A program made the position numbers and the translations under genes. From positions 1-10,676 of the forward strand of contig CAYYNP010000331.1 in NCBI GenBank assembly GCA_964472545.1: 10,676 nt of DNA. Direction: 5' to 3'. Positions within the stretch are counted from its first letter, which is position 1. Each line of letters opens with the position of its first letter. Below the pieces are notes generated by a model. The model was not told the origin of the DNA. It saw only the letters and a list, made by a program, of their open reading frames with translations, and made no database searches. Shown here piece by piece: positions 1 to 6,537 of this stretch. This stretch comes from CAYYNP01 sp964472545 (GTDB lineage Bacteria; Planctomycetota; Planctomycetia; Pirellulales; Thermoguttaceae).

Positions 1-227
1 CGTCGGCACTGCGAATCCCTACAGCCACATCGATCGTCGACGGAGCCAGTCCCCCTTTTTCGGGCTCCAGCACACCTTGCAGTTCTCCTGGGCAAATCGC
101 CCTACTGCTTGCCTAAACCGCCGATATCTGCTCTACTAAGTGCCCCGCCGGCGAAACCCCAGATAACGGGGGGTGTTGCGTCGCAGCTCCCATCTTCCCG
201 CGTCCAAAGAAAGGCCTCTTCTTGATC
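1..227. other. 5' intergenic region, no gene recognised
   Basis: No convincing coding region is seen upstream of the first gene. A possible hairpin has arms GGAGCC (42-47) and GGCTCC (63-68) around a pyrimidine-rich 15-nt loop. A second small one has arms GGGC (90-93) and GCCC (99-102). Read on the minus strand, the second begins GTAG and could be a degenerate REP-like element, but the stem is only 3-4 bp. The purine-rich stretch AAAGAAAGG at 206-214 is the likely ribosome-binding region of the next gene. No confident promoter was found. Confidence 0.4.
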
Positions 228-1322
228 ATGTACCGAATTGTCCCCTGTTGGTTTCTCGCGCTGTTGCTGGGTGCCAGCGTCGTTTCGGCCCGGGCGGAGC
301 GGATCCGCGACGACGTGGTCGAGAATCAGAACGAGGCCTTCCGCCAGTATTTCGAGGCCGACGTCGTCTGGCGTTTCGACGACCTGCCCACCAAGGGGAA
401 GGTGCCGGAATATCGCGTCCCGTGGTCCGGCTACATCTATCCCGATCGGGCCGGCGGCACGGTCGGTGCGATGCAGAAATACGATCGCGCTTTCGGTGGC
501 AGTTCGGCCACGGCCTGGGAACGCTGGGACGCGCGGGCCCACAAAGATCGCGGCCCGGGGCTGTTCGGGCGCGGTGTGCTGGCCCTGAACGTCGTTCCCC
601 GTTGGTCCGGCCACTGCAACGGCTGGACGGCCGCCGCGATCCGTCACGCCGAGCCGGCCAGCAACGTTGTGCGCAACGGCGTGGTCTTCTCGCCGGCCGA
701 TATCAAGGGCCTCTTGGCCGAACTCTACATCTACTCGCAGACCGAACTGCTCGCCGGGGCGTACAGCGTCGCCAACCCCGGCGCGGTGCACGTCGCTCTG
801 GGCAACTGGTTGGGTATCGGCAGCCATCCGGTGGCCATGGAGTCGGCCGTCGGCAAGGAGGTCTGGAACTACCCGATCTACTCCTACGCCTCCAGGGCCA
901 CCAAGCGCGACAGCCGCCACGTCGACGTGCGAACCACGCTGACCTACTCGTACATGGCCGGGCGGGAATACAACAAGGCCCCCAAACTCCCCCGCACGAT
1001 GAACCTCCATTATTCGCTCGAACTCGACGCGGACGGCAAGATCATCGGCGGACATTACTACGGCGACAGCCACCGGCTCGATCTGCTTTGGGTCCCGCTG
1101 CGGCCGACCCAGGGCGGCACCGCCGGCAACGAGTCGGGCAACCCGCACCTCGACGTCGGCCGCGTGTTGGCCATCTGGCGGGAGTCGGCGCCAGAAGACG
1201 TCCGTGGGAAGTGGCTGAACATCGATCCAACCGAAGAAGACCGCGTCTTGCCGGACGAGCCGGAGGAAGACGAGCCCGTGGAAGACGAGGCGGCAGCGGC
1301 GGAAGAGGAGCCGGGAACTTAG
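228..1322 (+). CDS. Secreted transglutaminase elicitor-like protein (TGase_elicitor family)
   Basis: A 364-residue protein. Residues 1-23 look like a Sec signal peptide: a short n-region with one Arg, the hydrophobic core WFLALLLGASVV, then SARA before Glu24. The mature part resembles the TGase_elicitor family, known from Phytophthora GP42 and from bacterial homologues. Matching features are PWSGYIYPD (65-73), the block RWSGHCNGWTAAAI with candidate nucleophile Cys130, FSPADIKGLL (154-163), AVHVAL with candidate His188, VWNYPIYSY (212-220) and GGHYYGDSHRLDLLWVP (274-290). Members form a Cys-His active site that crosslinks or hydrolyses Gln side chains; activity here is inferred, and I could not place the third (acid) residue. 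Residues 335-363 are an acidic Glu/Asp/Ala tail, probably disordered. Start: ATG at 228 was chosen, but TTG at 222 sits at better spacing (7 nt) from AAAGAAAGG and adds only two residues. It stands alone, on the strand opposite the next genes. Confidence 0.75.
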   Translation: MYRIVPCWFLALLLGASVVSARAERIRDDVVENQNEAFRQYFEADVVWRFDDLPTKGKVPEYRVPWSGYIYPDRAGGTVGAMQKYDRAFGGSSATAWERWDARAHKDRGPGLFGRGVLALNVVPRWSGHCNGWTAAAIRHAEPASNVVRNGVVFSPADIKGLLAELYIYSQTELLAGAYSVANPGAVHVALGNWLGIGSHPVAMESAVGKEVWNYPIYSYASRATKRDSRHVDVRTTLTYSYMAGREYNKAPKLPRTMNLHYSLELDADGKIIGGHYYGDSHRLDLLWVPLRPTQGGTAGNESGNPHLDVGRVLAIWRESAPEDVRGKWLNIDPTEEDRVLPDEPEEDEPVEDEAAAAEEEPGT

Positions 1323-1597
1323 TTCTTGCCCTCAAGCCGCCGGTCGATTGCTGTGGGGCAGTTCGACCAACGGCACTAGCGTAGCCGAGCGGAACGTGCC
1401 GGGCAAGTTGGTGTGCAGTGAAGTCCAGAACCTGAGTGCGATGCCCAACTCGATACCGGCGTCGCGGCNNNNNNNNNNNNNNNNNNNNNNNNNNNNNNNN
1501 NNNNNNNNNNNNNNNNNNNNNNNNNNNNNNNNNNNNNNNNNNNNNNNNNNNNNNNNNNNNNNNNNNNNGCGGCTGCTAAACGGCTAAAACGCAACGC
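1323..1597. other. Intergenic region between convergent genes, contains assembly gap
   Basis: The secreted TGase-like gene (+) and paralog A (-) converge here. The left part (1323-1468) has an open minus frame ending at a TGA at 1332-1334 and running into the gap (about 44 codons). It could be the end of an unresolved gene but has no recognisable motif. The right part (1569-1597) contains the imperfect tandem CTAAACGG-CTAAAACG just after the stop codon of paralog A. No terminator hairpin with a T-tract is visible. Confidence 0.35.
1469..1568. other. Assembly gap (100 N)
   Basis: Exactly 100 unknown bases, the conventional placeholder for a scaffold gap of unknown size. The true distance between the flanks is therefore not known. 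The left flank ends in GCGGC and the right flank begins with GCGGC, so the real gap could be small, or the contigs could end in a repeat. Confidence 0.97.
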
Positions 1598-4297
1598 CTA
1601 GCCTCGAGGCAGGATCGCCTCCGGCTGCGCCTTTCGGTCTGCGTCGCGCGGCACCAGCAACTCCGTCTTGGGAGGATCGAGCTCATCCGGATCGAGTTCA
1701 TCGAGTTCAAGTTCCTCAAGTGGAAGCTCCTCGAGTTCCTCGATCGTCGGTTCGATATCGAGTTCGGGGAAGTCGTCGCGCCTTGTTTCTGGCGCTCGCA
1801 TTGTCCGTATCGGCCCGGAGTCGCCGCGGCCGTCGAGGTCCCAGACGTCGACCGGCTGGCCGTCGTTGGCCGTGAAGAGCAGTTTCAATATGTCGGCGTC
1901 GACGTACTGGCTGATGAAATGGCTCGATCCGTCGCAGAACAGCGCGATAAACCCACCGTGGCGCACGCCGGTCAGCCCGGCCGCCGGATTCTCTTCGTCG
2001 TACTCGAAATCGTCCGGCTTGGTCCAGGGCACGGCTTTGGCGTCGGAGGCCTCGACCAGCATGATCGTGTGCGACATGCCGTCGCGGATCTGGGCGGCAG
2101 AGGTCGCTTTCGCGCCGGGAAAGGCGGTGTCTTTGCCGCGGATCGTCAGGTAGTTGGTCATTCCCGGCCCGGCGCTGCTACTGGGAGACATGAAGGTCGA
2201 CGGCATCGACTTGAGGAACTGCTTGTTGTGCTCGCTGTCCCACGGCTCATCCATGCGGAACTTCTCATGCAAGTTGCTCTCCTCGATGTACGGCAGGATC
2301 GCCACCCGCCAACTCAACAACGGCTTGCCGTCCTTGTCGGCGGTGTAGGCGGGCGGGAAAGCGCCGTGCCGCATTTCATGCTCTTGCAGCGACAGACCGA
2401 TTTGGCGCATGTTGTTCATGGATGCCACGCGTCGGGCCGACTCGCGGACCCGGATGATCGCCGGGATCATCAGTCCCGCCGCCACCGGCAGTGTGGTGCC
2501 GATGCTTCCGCCGGGGAGCGTCTGGCGGCTGTCCAACTCCACGCCCGCCGCGTTGCGTCGCAGCACGGTCACCGCCGGACGCAAGTGCTTACCGATCGCC
2601 GGGGCCGAAGGCAGCAGCGAGACGTCCAGCCCCAGGTCGATCCCTTCGCCGGCCATCGCCGAGAAGGCCGATTGGGCCATCATCGGCACGAACGGGTAGA
2701 TCAACTCGAACAGCGCCTTGCTGTCGCTGTAGGTGATCGCCAGCGGCCCGCCGGCATTGGTGAACTGCGCGGCGACTTCCGGCACCGTGGCCAGCGAGCG
2801 GAAGTCGGCGCCGCGGGAAAGATACGCCTTGATGTTCTGCGGGAAGGTCGACACGATCAACGCGTCGTCGGTCAGACACCAGGCCGGCGCCAGTGGAAAC
2901 TCCGGCATCTGGGCGTTGAAGAAACAGACGTCTTGCCCGGCGAATCGGAATTGCTCGATCCGCGGGTTCGGACGCCGGCGATAGTAGCGAGGCCCGTCGT
3001 CATCGGGCATTTCGTCCATTTCCAGACGTGCCTTGGCCATCGCCACCAGCTTCTGCTCGACGGCCGCCAACGAAGCGCGATCCTTGACCGGGATCACGAC
3101 GGTAAGGCCCGTAATCACCAGCCCGCCCTCGCCCGGCGAGTTGTACACGCACCACGCATCGCCCAACGCCCCGAGCACGTCGTTGCGGAGGTTGAAGCCC
3201 AGGCCCTGTTCCATCTGGGCGATGCCCTCCTCGAAGTCGCGCCGGGCGCGCGGCTCCACGGTGCCGGCCAGCGTCAGCAGCGTATCGAAAATCTCCTCGG
3301 CATCGATCCGCGCGGCAAAGGCCAGCGTGGCGTCGGCCGGGATGGGGGCCAACTCGTCGGGCGTCAGCGGCTTCGCGTCGGCAAATTGCATCAACCCACG
3401 CCCCGAGCCGCCGAGGCCCAGCAGCGTCTTGCTGACGAAGCCCTCGTCGTCCAGCCCCGTGACCGACGCCAACGAGCGGATATCGCCCAAGCCCGACGCC
3501 TGGAAGAACGCCGTGAACTGCGGTTCGTCGATCATCGGAACGAACGTATCGATGATCGTGCCGACGTTGATATAGGTCACCGTCGCCCGGCGCTCGACGG
3601 GCAGTTGGGCCTTCAGGTCGCTGAGCCACTTGGGCACCGGTGTGGTGGCCCGGGCCATGATCGCCTCGGCCTCGCCGTCGCCCACGCCGACGATCAGATA
3701 CTTGCCGCGCACGCCCCAGGTGATCGGCGGGGCGTCGTCGGCGAGCGTGAGACGATACCAGGTGACGCCGCCGATTTGCACGGCCTCGGCCTGTTCGCGG
3801 AGGAACGTCGCCTGGTAACGTTCGAGTTGGGCCTTCACGGCCGCGGCGTTGTCGCCGATACGGACCAGCGCCCCGGCGCGAACTTCCGGCGGGGTGTCGC
3901 CGCGGGGCGGTGTCACGCTGCCGACGTAGATCATCGTGGGATGGGTCAGCAGGGTCTTCACCCAGCCCACGGCGTCGCGGACCAGCGGCACGGCCTCCGG
4001 CTCGTTTTCCCGCGCCGTGTTGATCAGGCCTTCGGTAATCCGCCGTTCGATCTCGGCGATCAACTGCCGGATCTCCGGCTCGGCCAGGAGTTGTTCGGTG
4101 CGGTTTCCGCTGGCCGCGTCGGGCTCGGCCATGCCGGCCCAGGTGGTATAGAACAGACACTCGTCGGGCGCCACCGTGGCCAGCAGCGGATCTTCCGGGC
4201 CCGGCGGAAGCCCCAGCGGCAATCCGGCCCCGCCGCCCATCCCCAACAGCAGAATCAGGTTCGCCATGCCCATCGCACTGACGGCGGCAACGTCCAT
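1598..4297 (-). CDS. Paralog A: large exported-type protein, unknown core domain plus C-terminal DUF1559 domain
   Basis: An 899-residue protein whose first ~610 residues align with paralogs B and C. Core landmarks: a hydrophobic N-terminus (9-30) with no basic n-region, PPGPEDPLLATVAPDEC (31-47), YNSPGEGGLV (385-394), TVVIPVKD (399-406), PLAPAWCLT (468-476) and LPSAPAIGKHLRP (562-574). Residues 602-645 (LMIPAIIRVRESARR, then NNMRQIGLSL) match the helix that opens DUF1559/pseudopilin-like planctomycete proteins, but without the prepilin cleavage motif. The DUF1559 body continues to about residue 816, including the typical ending HGGFIALFCDGSSHFIS. Residues 841-875 are a Glu/Asp-rich tail built on repeated LEEL/LDEL units. 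The function of the core is unknown to me; a distant link to DUF3352-like proteins is possible but unproven. Start ATG at 4297 is preceded by GAGGAG (complement of 4305-4310) at 7-nt spacing. It lies last in the same-strand set C-B-A, 168 bp after B, with REP-like repeats and a terminator between. Confidence 0.85.
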   Translation of the reverse strand: MDVAAVSAMGMANLILLLGMGGGAGLPLGLPPGPEDPLLATVAPDECLFYTTWAGMAEPDAASGNRTEQLLAEPEIRQLIAEIERRITEGLINTARENEPEAVPLVRDAVGWVKTLLTHPTMIYVGSVTPPRGDTPPEVRAGALVRIGDNAAAVKAQLERYQATFLREQAEAVQIGGVTWYRLTLADDAPPITWGVRGKYLIVGVGDGEAEAIMARATTPVPKWLSDLKAQLPVERRATVTYINVGTIIDTFVPMIDEPQFTAFFQASGLGDIRSLASVTGLDDEGFVSKTLLGLGGSGRGLMQFADAKPLTPDELAPIPADATLAFAARIDAEEIFDTLLTLAGTVEPRARRDFEEGIAQMEQGLGFNLRNDVLGALGDAWCVYNSPGEGGLVITGLTVVIPVKDRASLAAVEQKLVAMAKARLEMDEMPDDDGPRYYRRRPNPRIEQFRFAGQDVCFFNAQMPEFPLAPAWCLTDDALIVSTFPQNIKAYLSRGADFRSLATVPEVAAQFTNAGGPLAITYSDSKALFELIYPFVPMMAQSAFSAMAGEGIDLGLDVSLLPSAPAIGKHLRPAVTVLRRNAAGVELDSRQTLPGGSIGTTLPVAAGLMIPAIIRVRESARRVASMNNMRQIGLSLQEHEMRHGAFPPAYTADKDGKPLLSWRVAILPYIEESNLHEKFRMDEPWDSEHNKQFLKSMPSTFMSPSSSAGPGMTNYLTIRGKDTAFPGAKATSAAQIRDGMSHTIMLVEASDAKAVPWTKPDDFEYDEENPAAGLTGVRHGGFIALFCDGSSHFISQYVDADILKLLFTANDGQPVDVWDLDGRGDSGPIRTMRAPETRRDDFPELDIEPTIEELEELPLEELELDELDPDELDPPKTELLVPRDADRKAQPEAILPRG

Positions 4298-4319
4298 CGT
4301 CGGTCTCCTCGTATTCGTG

Positions 4320-4401
4320 GTAGGGTGCGTCGCGACGCACCAAGGAATCGTAGGGTGCGTCTCGACGCACCGTGCAATTGTAGCGTGCGTCGGGACGCAC
4401 G
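4320..4401 (+). repeat. Three tandem REP-like palindromes at 30-bp period
   Basis: Copies lie at 4320-4341, 4350-4371 and 4380-4401. Each is GTAG followed by an 8-bp stem, a 2-nt centre and the other stem arm: GGTGCGTC-GC-GACGCACC, GGTGCGTC-TC-GACGCACC and CGTGCGTC-GG-GACGCACG. The third copy changes both bases of the outermost pair (G:C to C:G), so pairing is kept. Spacers are exactly 8 bp and unrelated except for a final AATC/AATT in the first two. The array sits directly upstream of the ribosome-binding site of paralog A. A GTAG head plus palindrome is the signature of REP elements moved by RAYT transposases; no RAYT gene is in this window. Confidence 0.85.
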
Positions 4402-4425
4402 ACGCGTCGTGTTTGTTGTCAACCG

Positions 4426-4460
4426 AAAAACAGGGTGCGTGGTGCGTCGAGACGCACCCT
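4426..4460 (-). terminator. Probable intrinsic terminator after paralog B
   Basis: On the minus strand, AGGGTGCGT (complement of 4452-4460) pairs perfectly with ACGCACCCT (complement of 4432-4440) around an 11-nt loop. One G and then TTTTT (complement of 4426-4430) follow. It starts five bases after the TAG stop codon of paralog B (4466-4468). The left arm comes from a REP-like copy, so the terminator appears to be built from the repeat plus a partial duplicate of it. The shorter REP hairpin and the terminator stem use overlapping bases and cannot form together. Confidence 0.65.
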
Positions 4461-4462
4461 AC
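4441..4462 (-). repeat. Fourth REP-like copy, inverted
   Basis: Read on the minus strand this is GTAG-GGTGCGTC-TC-GACGCACC, identical to the copy at 4350-4371 but inverted. With the copy at 4380-4401 it forms a head-to-head pair with GTAG at both outer ends and 39 bp between, the geometry of a REPIN. It begins three bases after the stop codon of paralog B. Confidence 0.8.
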
Positions 4463-4465
4463 GGT

Positions 4466-6382
4466 CTACGGCACGAACTGCGGCGGTTGCTTGTACAGTT
4501 GCGGTTCTTCGATTACCGGCCCAAAACCCTCCCCGTCGAACGGTTCGGCGGTCTTCGCCTCCACGTCTACGCTGTGCGTCATCGGAGCCAGGAACAGGAA
4601 CCCCCAAACCACCGGCCCCAGCCCGCCGGTGGGTACGCTTTGGCGGCAGGTGAACTCGAAACCGGCTTCGGTCCGGCTGAGCGTCGCCACGTCGGGTTTG
4701 AGGTGCTTGCGGATCGCCGACGCGCTGGGCAGGATCGAAATGTCGAAATCGAACCCTTCCCGGTGCATCTCGCCGCTGATGACCTGCATGAACATCGGAG
4801 CCAGCGGATAGGCCAAGTCAAACAGCGCCGGCGTGTCGACGTACGCCAGCGCGATCGGACCGTTGCCGCCTTCAAACACCGCGGCCACGTCGGGCACGTC
4901 GGTTAGCGGCTTCGGTGTTTCCTCCCGCAGCAGATACGAGCGGACGTTCTGCGGGAACAGCGCCACGACGAGTTCCGTCTCCGTCAAACACCACGCCGGG
5001 GCGAAGGGAAACTCGGCCTCGCGGACGTCGAAGAAGTAGATCTCGCGGCCGGCAAACGTCGACTGCTTGATCTTCGGTTGCGGCCGGAAGCGGAAGCCGT
5101 GCTCCTCGGCCATTTCGCGCATCCGCTGCTCGCTCCGCTCGAATTCGGCCTTGGCGACGGTCATCATCTTCGTCATCGCGCCGCTCAGCGCGGCGTGGTC
5201 CTTGACCGGGATCACCGCCGTGAGGCCCGTAAAGACCAACCCGCCGTCGCCCGGCGAGTTGTAGATGCAGACCGTATCGCCCAGCGCCCGCAGCACGTCG
5301 TTGCGGAGGTTGATGCCGACCATTTTCTCGAACTCGACGACGTCGCGGTCCATATACTCGCGATCTCGCGGATACATTTCGCCGACCATCGAGAAGATCG
5401 CGTCGTAGACGTTCTCCGCGCTGACTCGCGCAGCCAGCGCGAGCGTCGAATCCGCGGGGATGGCGGCCAGGTCCTTTGCGGTCAGAGGCTCGCCGTTGAG
5501 GATCGTCAGCAGCCCGGCCGGCTCGCCGTCGACGCCGATGTGCGTGCGGTTGATGAACCCGTCGCCGTCGAGCCCGGTCACCGAGCCAATCGACGTGATC
5601 TGCCGCATGCCCGACGCCTGGACGAACTTCTGCACGTCCTGATCGTGTATCTCCGCAACGAACTGCTCCAGCAGCACCTTGGTGTTGAGGTAGGAAACCG
5701 TCGAGACCCTCTCGACCGGCAGTTGCTCGCGGAGCTTTGTCAGCCACGCCGGCGGCGGCGTAGAAGCCCGTTGGTAGATCTCCTCGACCGAACCCTCGCC
5801 GATGCCAAGGATGATGTACTTGCCGCGGGCACCCCAGATTAGCGTCGGGGCCTCGGGGTCGAGCTTCAGCCGATACCAGGTTTCGCCGGCCACGTCGATC
5901 GGCTGGGCCATGTCGCCGAGGTACTTCTTCTGGTACTTCTCCAATCGGGCCTTGATCGCCGCCGCCTGGTCGCCCACGCGGACCAATGCCCCGCCGCGGA
6001 TCTCGGGGGCTTGGTGACTGGTCTCCAAGTCGGAGATGAAGATGGCGGTAGGGTGCGTCAGCAGCGTCTCGACCCAAGCGGCAATGTCCTTGACGACCGG
6101 TGCCACGTCGGGGTCGCCGTCGCCGACCTGATGGGCGATCCCCTCAATGACCCGCCGCTTGATCTCGGCCACCATGAATTGAAGTTCCGGCTCGGCGGCC
6201 AGCCGTTCCACACGATTTGCGCTGGCCGGGTCCGGTGCAGCCGTGCCCGACCACGACGCGTAGAAGACGCACTCTTCCGGGGCCACCTTGGCCAACAGCG
6301 GATCTTCCGGTCCCGGCGGAATTCCCACCGGCAACCCCGGCCCGACGCTCAGTCCCAGCATCATCAGCCACATTGACATCAT
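4466..6382 (-). CDS. Paralog B: exported-type protein of unknown function, core domain only
   Basis: A 638-residue protein alignable end to end with the cores of A and C. It starts with a hydrophobic stretch lacking Lys/Arg (MMSMWLMMLGLSVG), then IPPGPEDPLLAKVAPEEC (21-38), ETLLTHPTAIFISDL (105-119), RGGALVRVGD (129-138), TWYRLKLDP (168-176), LGDTVCIYNSPGDGG (367-381), APAWCLT (461-467) and LPSASAIRKHLKP (551-563). A hydrophobic segment near 588-600 corresponds to the one that leads into DUF1559 in paralog A, but here the protein ends about 38 residues later with no DUF1559 domain. Start ATG at 6382 is preceded by AAGGAG (complement of 6390-6395) at 7-nt spacing; the next codon is also ATG. 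It is the middle member of the C-B-A set, 151 bp after C, and is followed by a probable terminator. Function unknown; a surface or envelope role is inference from the hydrophobic ends and family context only. Confidence 0.83.
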   Translation of the reverse strand: MMSMWLMMLGLSVGPGLPVGIPPGPEDPLLAKVAPEECVFYASWSGTAAPDPASANRVERLAAEPELQFMVAEIKRRVIEGIAHQVGDGDPDVAPVVKDIAAWVETLLTHPTAIFISDLETSHQAPEIRGGALVRVGDQAAAIKARLEKYQKKYLGDMAQPIDVAGETWYRLKLDPEAPTLIWGARGKYIILGIGEGSVEEIYQRASTPPPAWLTKLREQLPVERVSTVSYLNTKVLLEQFVAEIHDQDVQKFVQASGMRQITSIGSVTGLDGDGFINRTHIGVDGEPAGLLTILNGEPLTAKDLAAIPADSTLALAARVSAENVYDAIFSMVGEMYPRDREYMDRDVVEFEKMVGINLRNDVLRALGDTVCIYNSPGDGGLVFTGLTAVIPVKDHAALSGAMTKMMTVAKAEFERSEQRMREMAEEHGFRFRPQPKIKQSTFAGREIYFFDVREAEFPFAPAWCLTETELVVALFPQNVRSYLLREETPKPLTDVPDVAAVFEGGNGPIALAYVDTPALFDLAYPLAPMFMQVISGEMHREGFDFDISILPSASAIRKHLKPDVATLSRTEAGFEFTCRQSVPTGGLGPVVWGFLFLAPMTHSVDVEAKTAEPFDGEGFGPVIEEPQLYKQPPQFVP

Positions 6383-6436
6383 GGTCGATCTCCTTCGTTA
6401 GAGTGAATCGTGCTGTCGCCGTCCGGCCGTCGGCCC

Positions 6437-6460
6437 GTAGCCGAACTCGCCAGAGTTTGG
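6437..6460 (+). repeat. REP-like hairpin element, family 2, copy R1
   Basis: GTAG followed by CCGAACTC, loop GCCA, then GAGTTTGG: an 8-bp stem with one G-T pair. It lies 54 bp upstream of paralog B's start. Together with the inverted copy at 6513-6537 it makes a head-to-head pair with 52 bp between. Confidence 0.7.
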
Positions 6461-6512
6461 TGTTCTCGTCGTCTCCGTTCTTTCCCAGAGGGTCTTCAAA
6501 GCGACCGTCTCG

Positions 6513-6537
6513 CCAAAGTCTTGGCGACTTCGGCTAC
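6513..6537 (-). repeat. REP-like hairpin element, family 2, copy R2, supplies the stop codon of paralog C
   Basis: On the minus strand this is GTAG, CCGAAGTC, loop GCCAA, GACTTTGG. Compared with R1, the pair C:G in the stem is replaced by G:C on both arms, so pairing is kept. The TAG inside its GTAG head is the stop codon of paralog C (6534-6536). Confidence 0.75.

Noticed and set aside
102..1148. 348-codon minus frame opposite the TGase-like gene
   Set aside because: No family resemblance and antisense to a protein with a signal peptide and recognisable motifs.
1381..1405. GTAGCCGA, like the head of the second repeat family
   Set aside because: The following bases do not form the 8-bp stem, so only the first eight bases match.
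1660..1760. Low-complexity GAGTTC/CTCGAG stretch on the plus strand
   Set aside because: It is the coding sequence of the acidic Glu/Asp/Leu tail of paralog A, explained by repeated codons.
3000..4400. 466-codon minus frame starting in the REP array with repeated RRDAPY
   Set aside because: The repeats are simply the REP copies translated; the rest is Arg/Gly-rich out-of-frame sequence of paralog A.
4320..4401. Regularly spaced palindromic repeats resembling a mini CRISPR array
   Set aside because: Spacers are only 8 bp, there are three units, and no cas genes are present; the GTAG head and an inverted partner fit REP elements instead.
1919..4906. A very long (995-codon) open plus-strand frame
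   Set aside because: It lies opposite paralogs A and B, crosses their intergenic region and the REP repeats, and has the His/Arg/Gly/Gln-rich composition typical of an antisense frame in high-GC coding DNA.
6046..6075. GTAGGGTGCGTC inside paralog B, resembling a REP head
   Set aside because: It encodes the conserved LLTHPTAI segment in frame and lacks the second arm of the palindrome.
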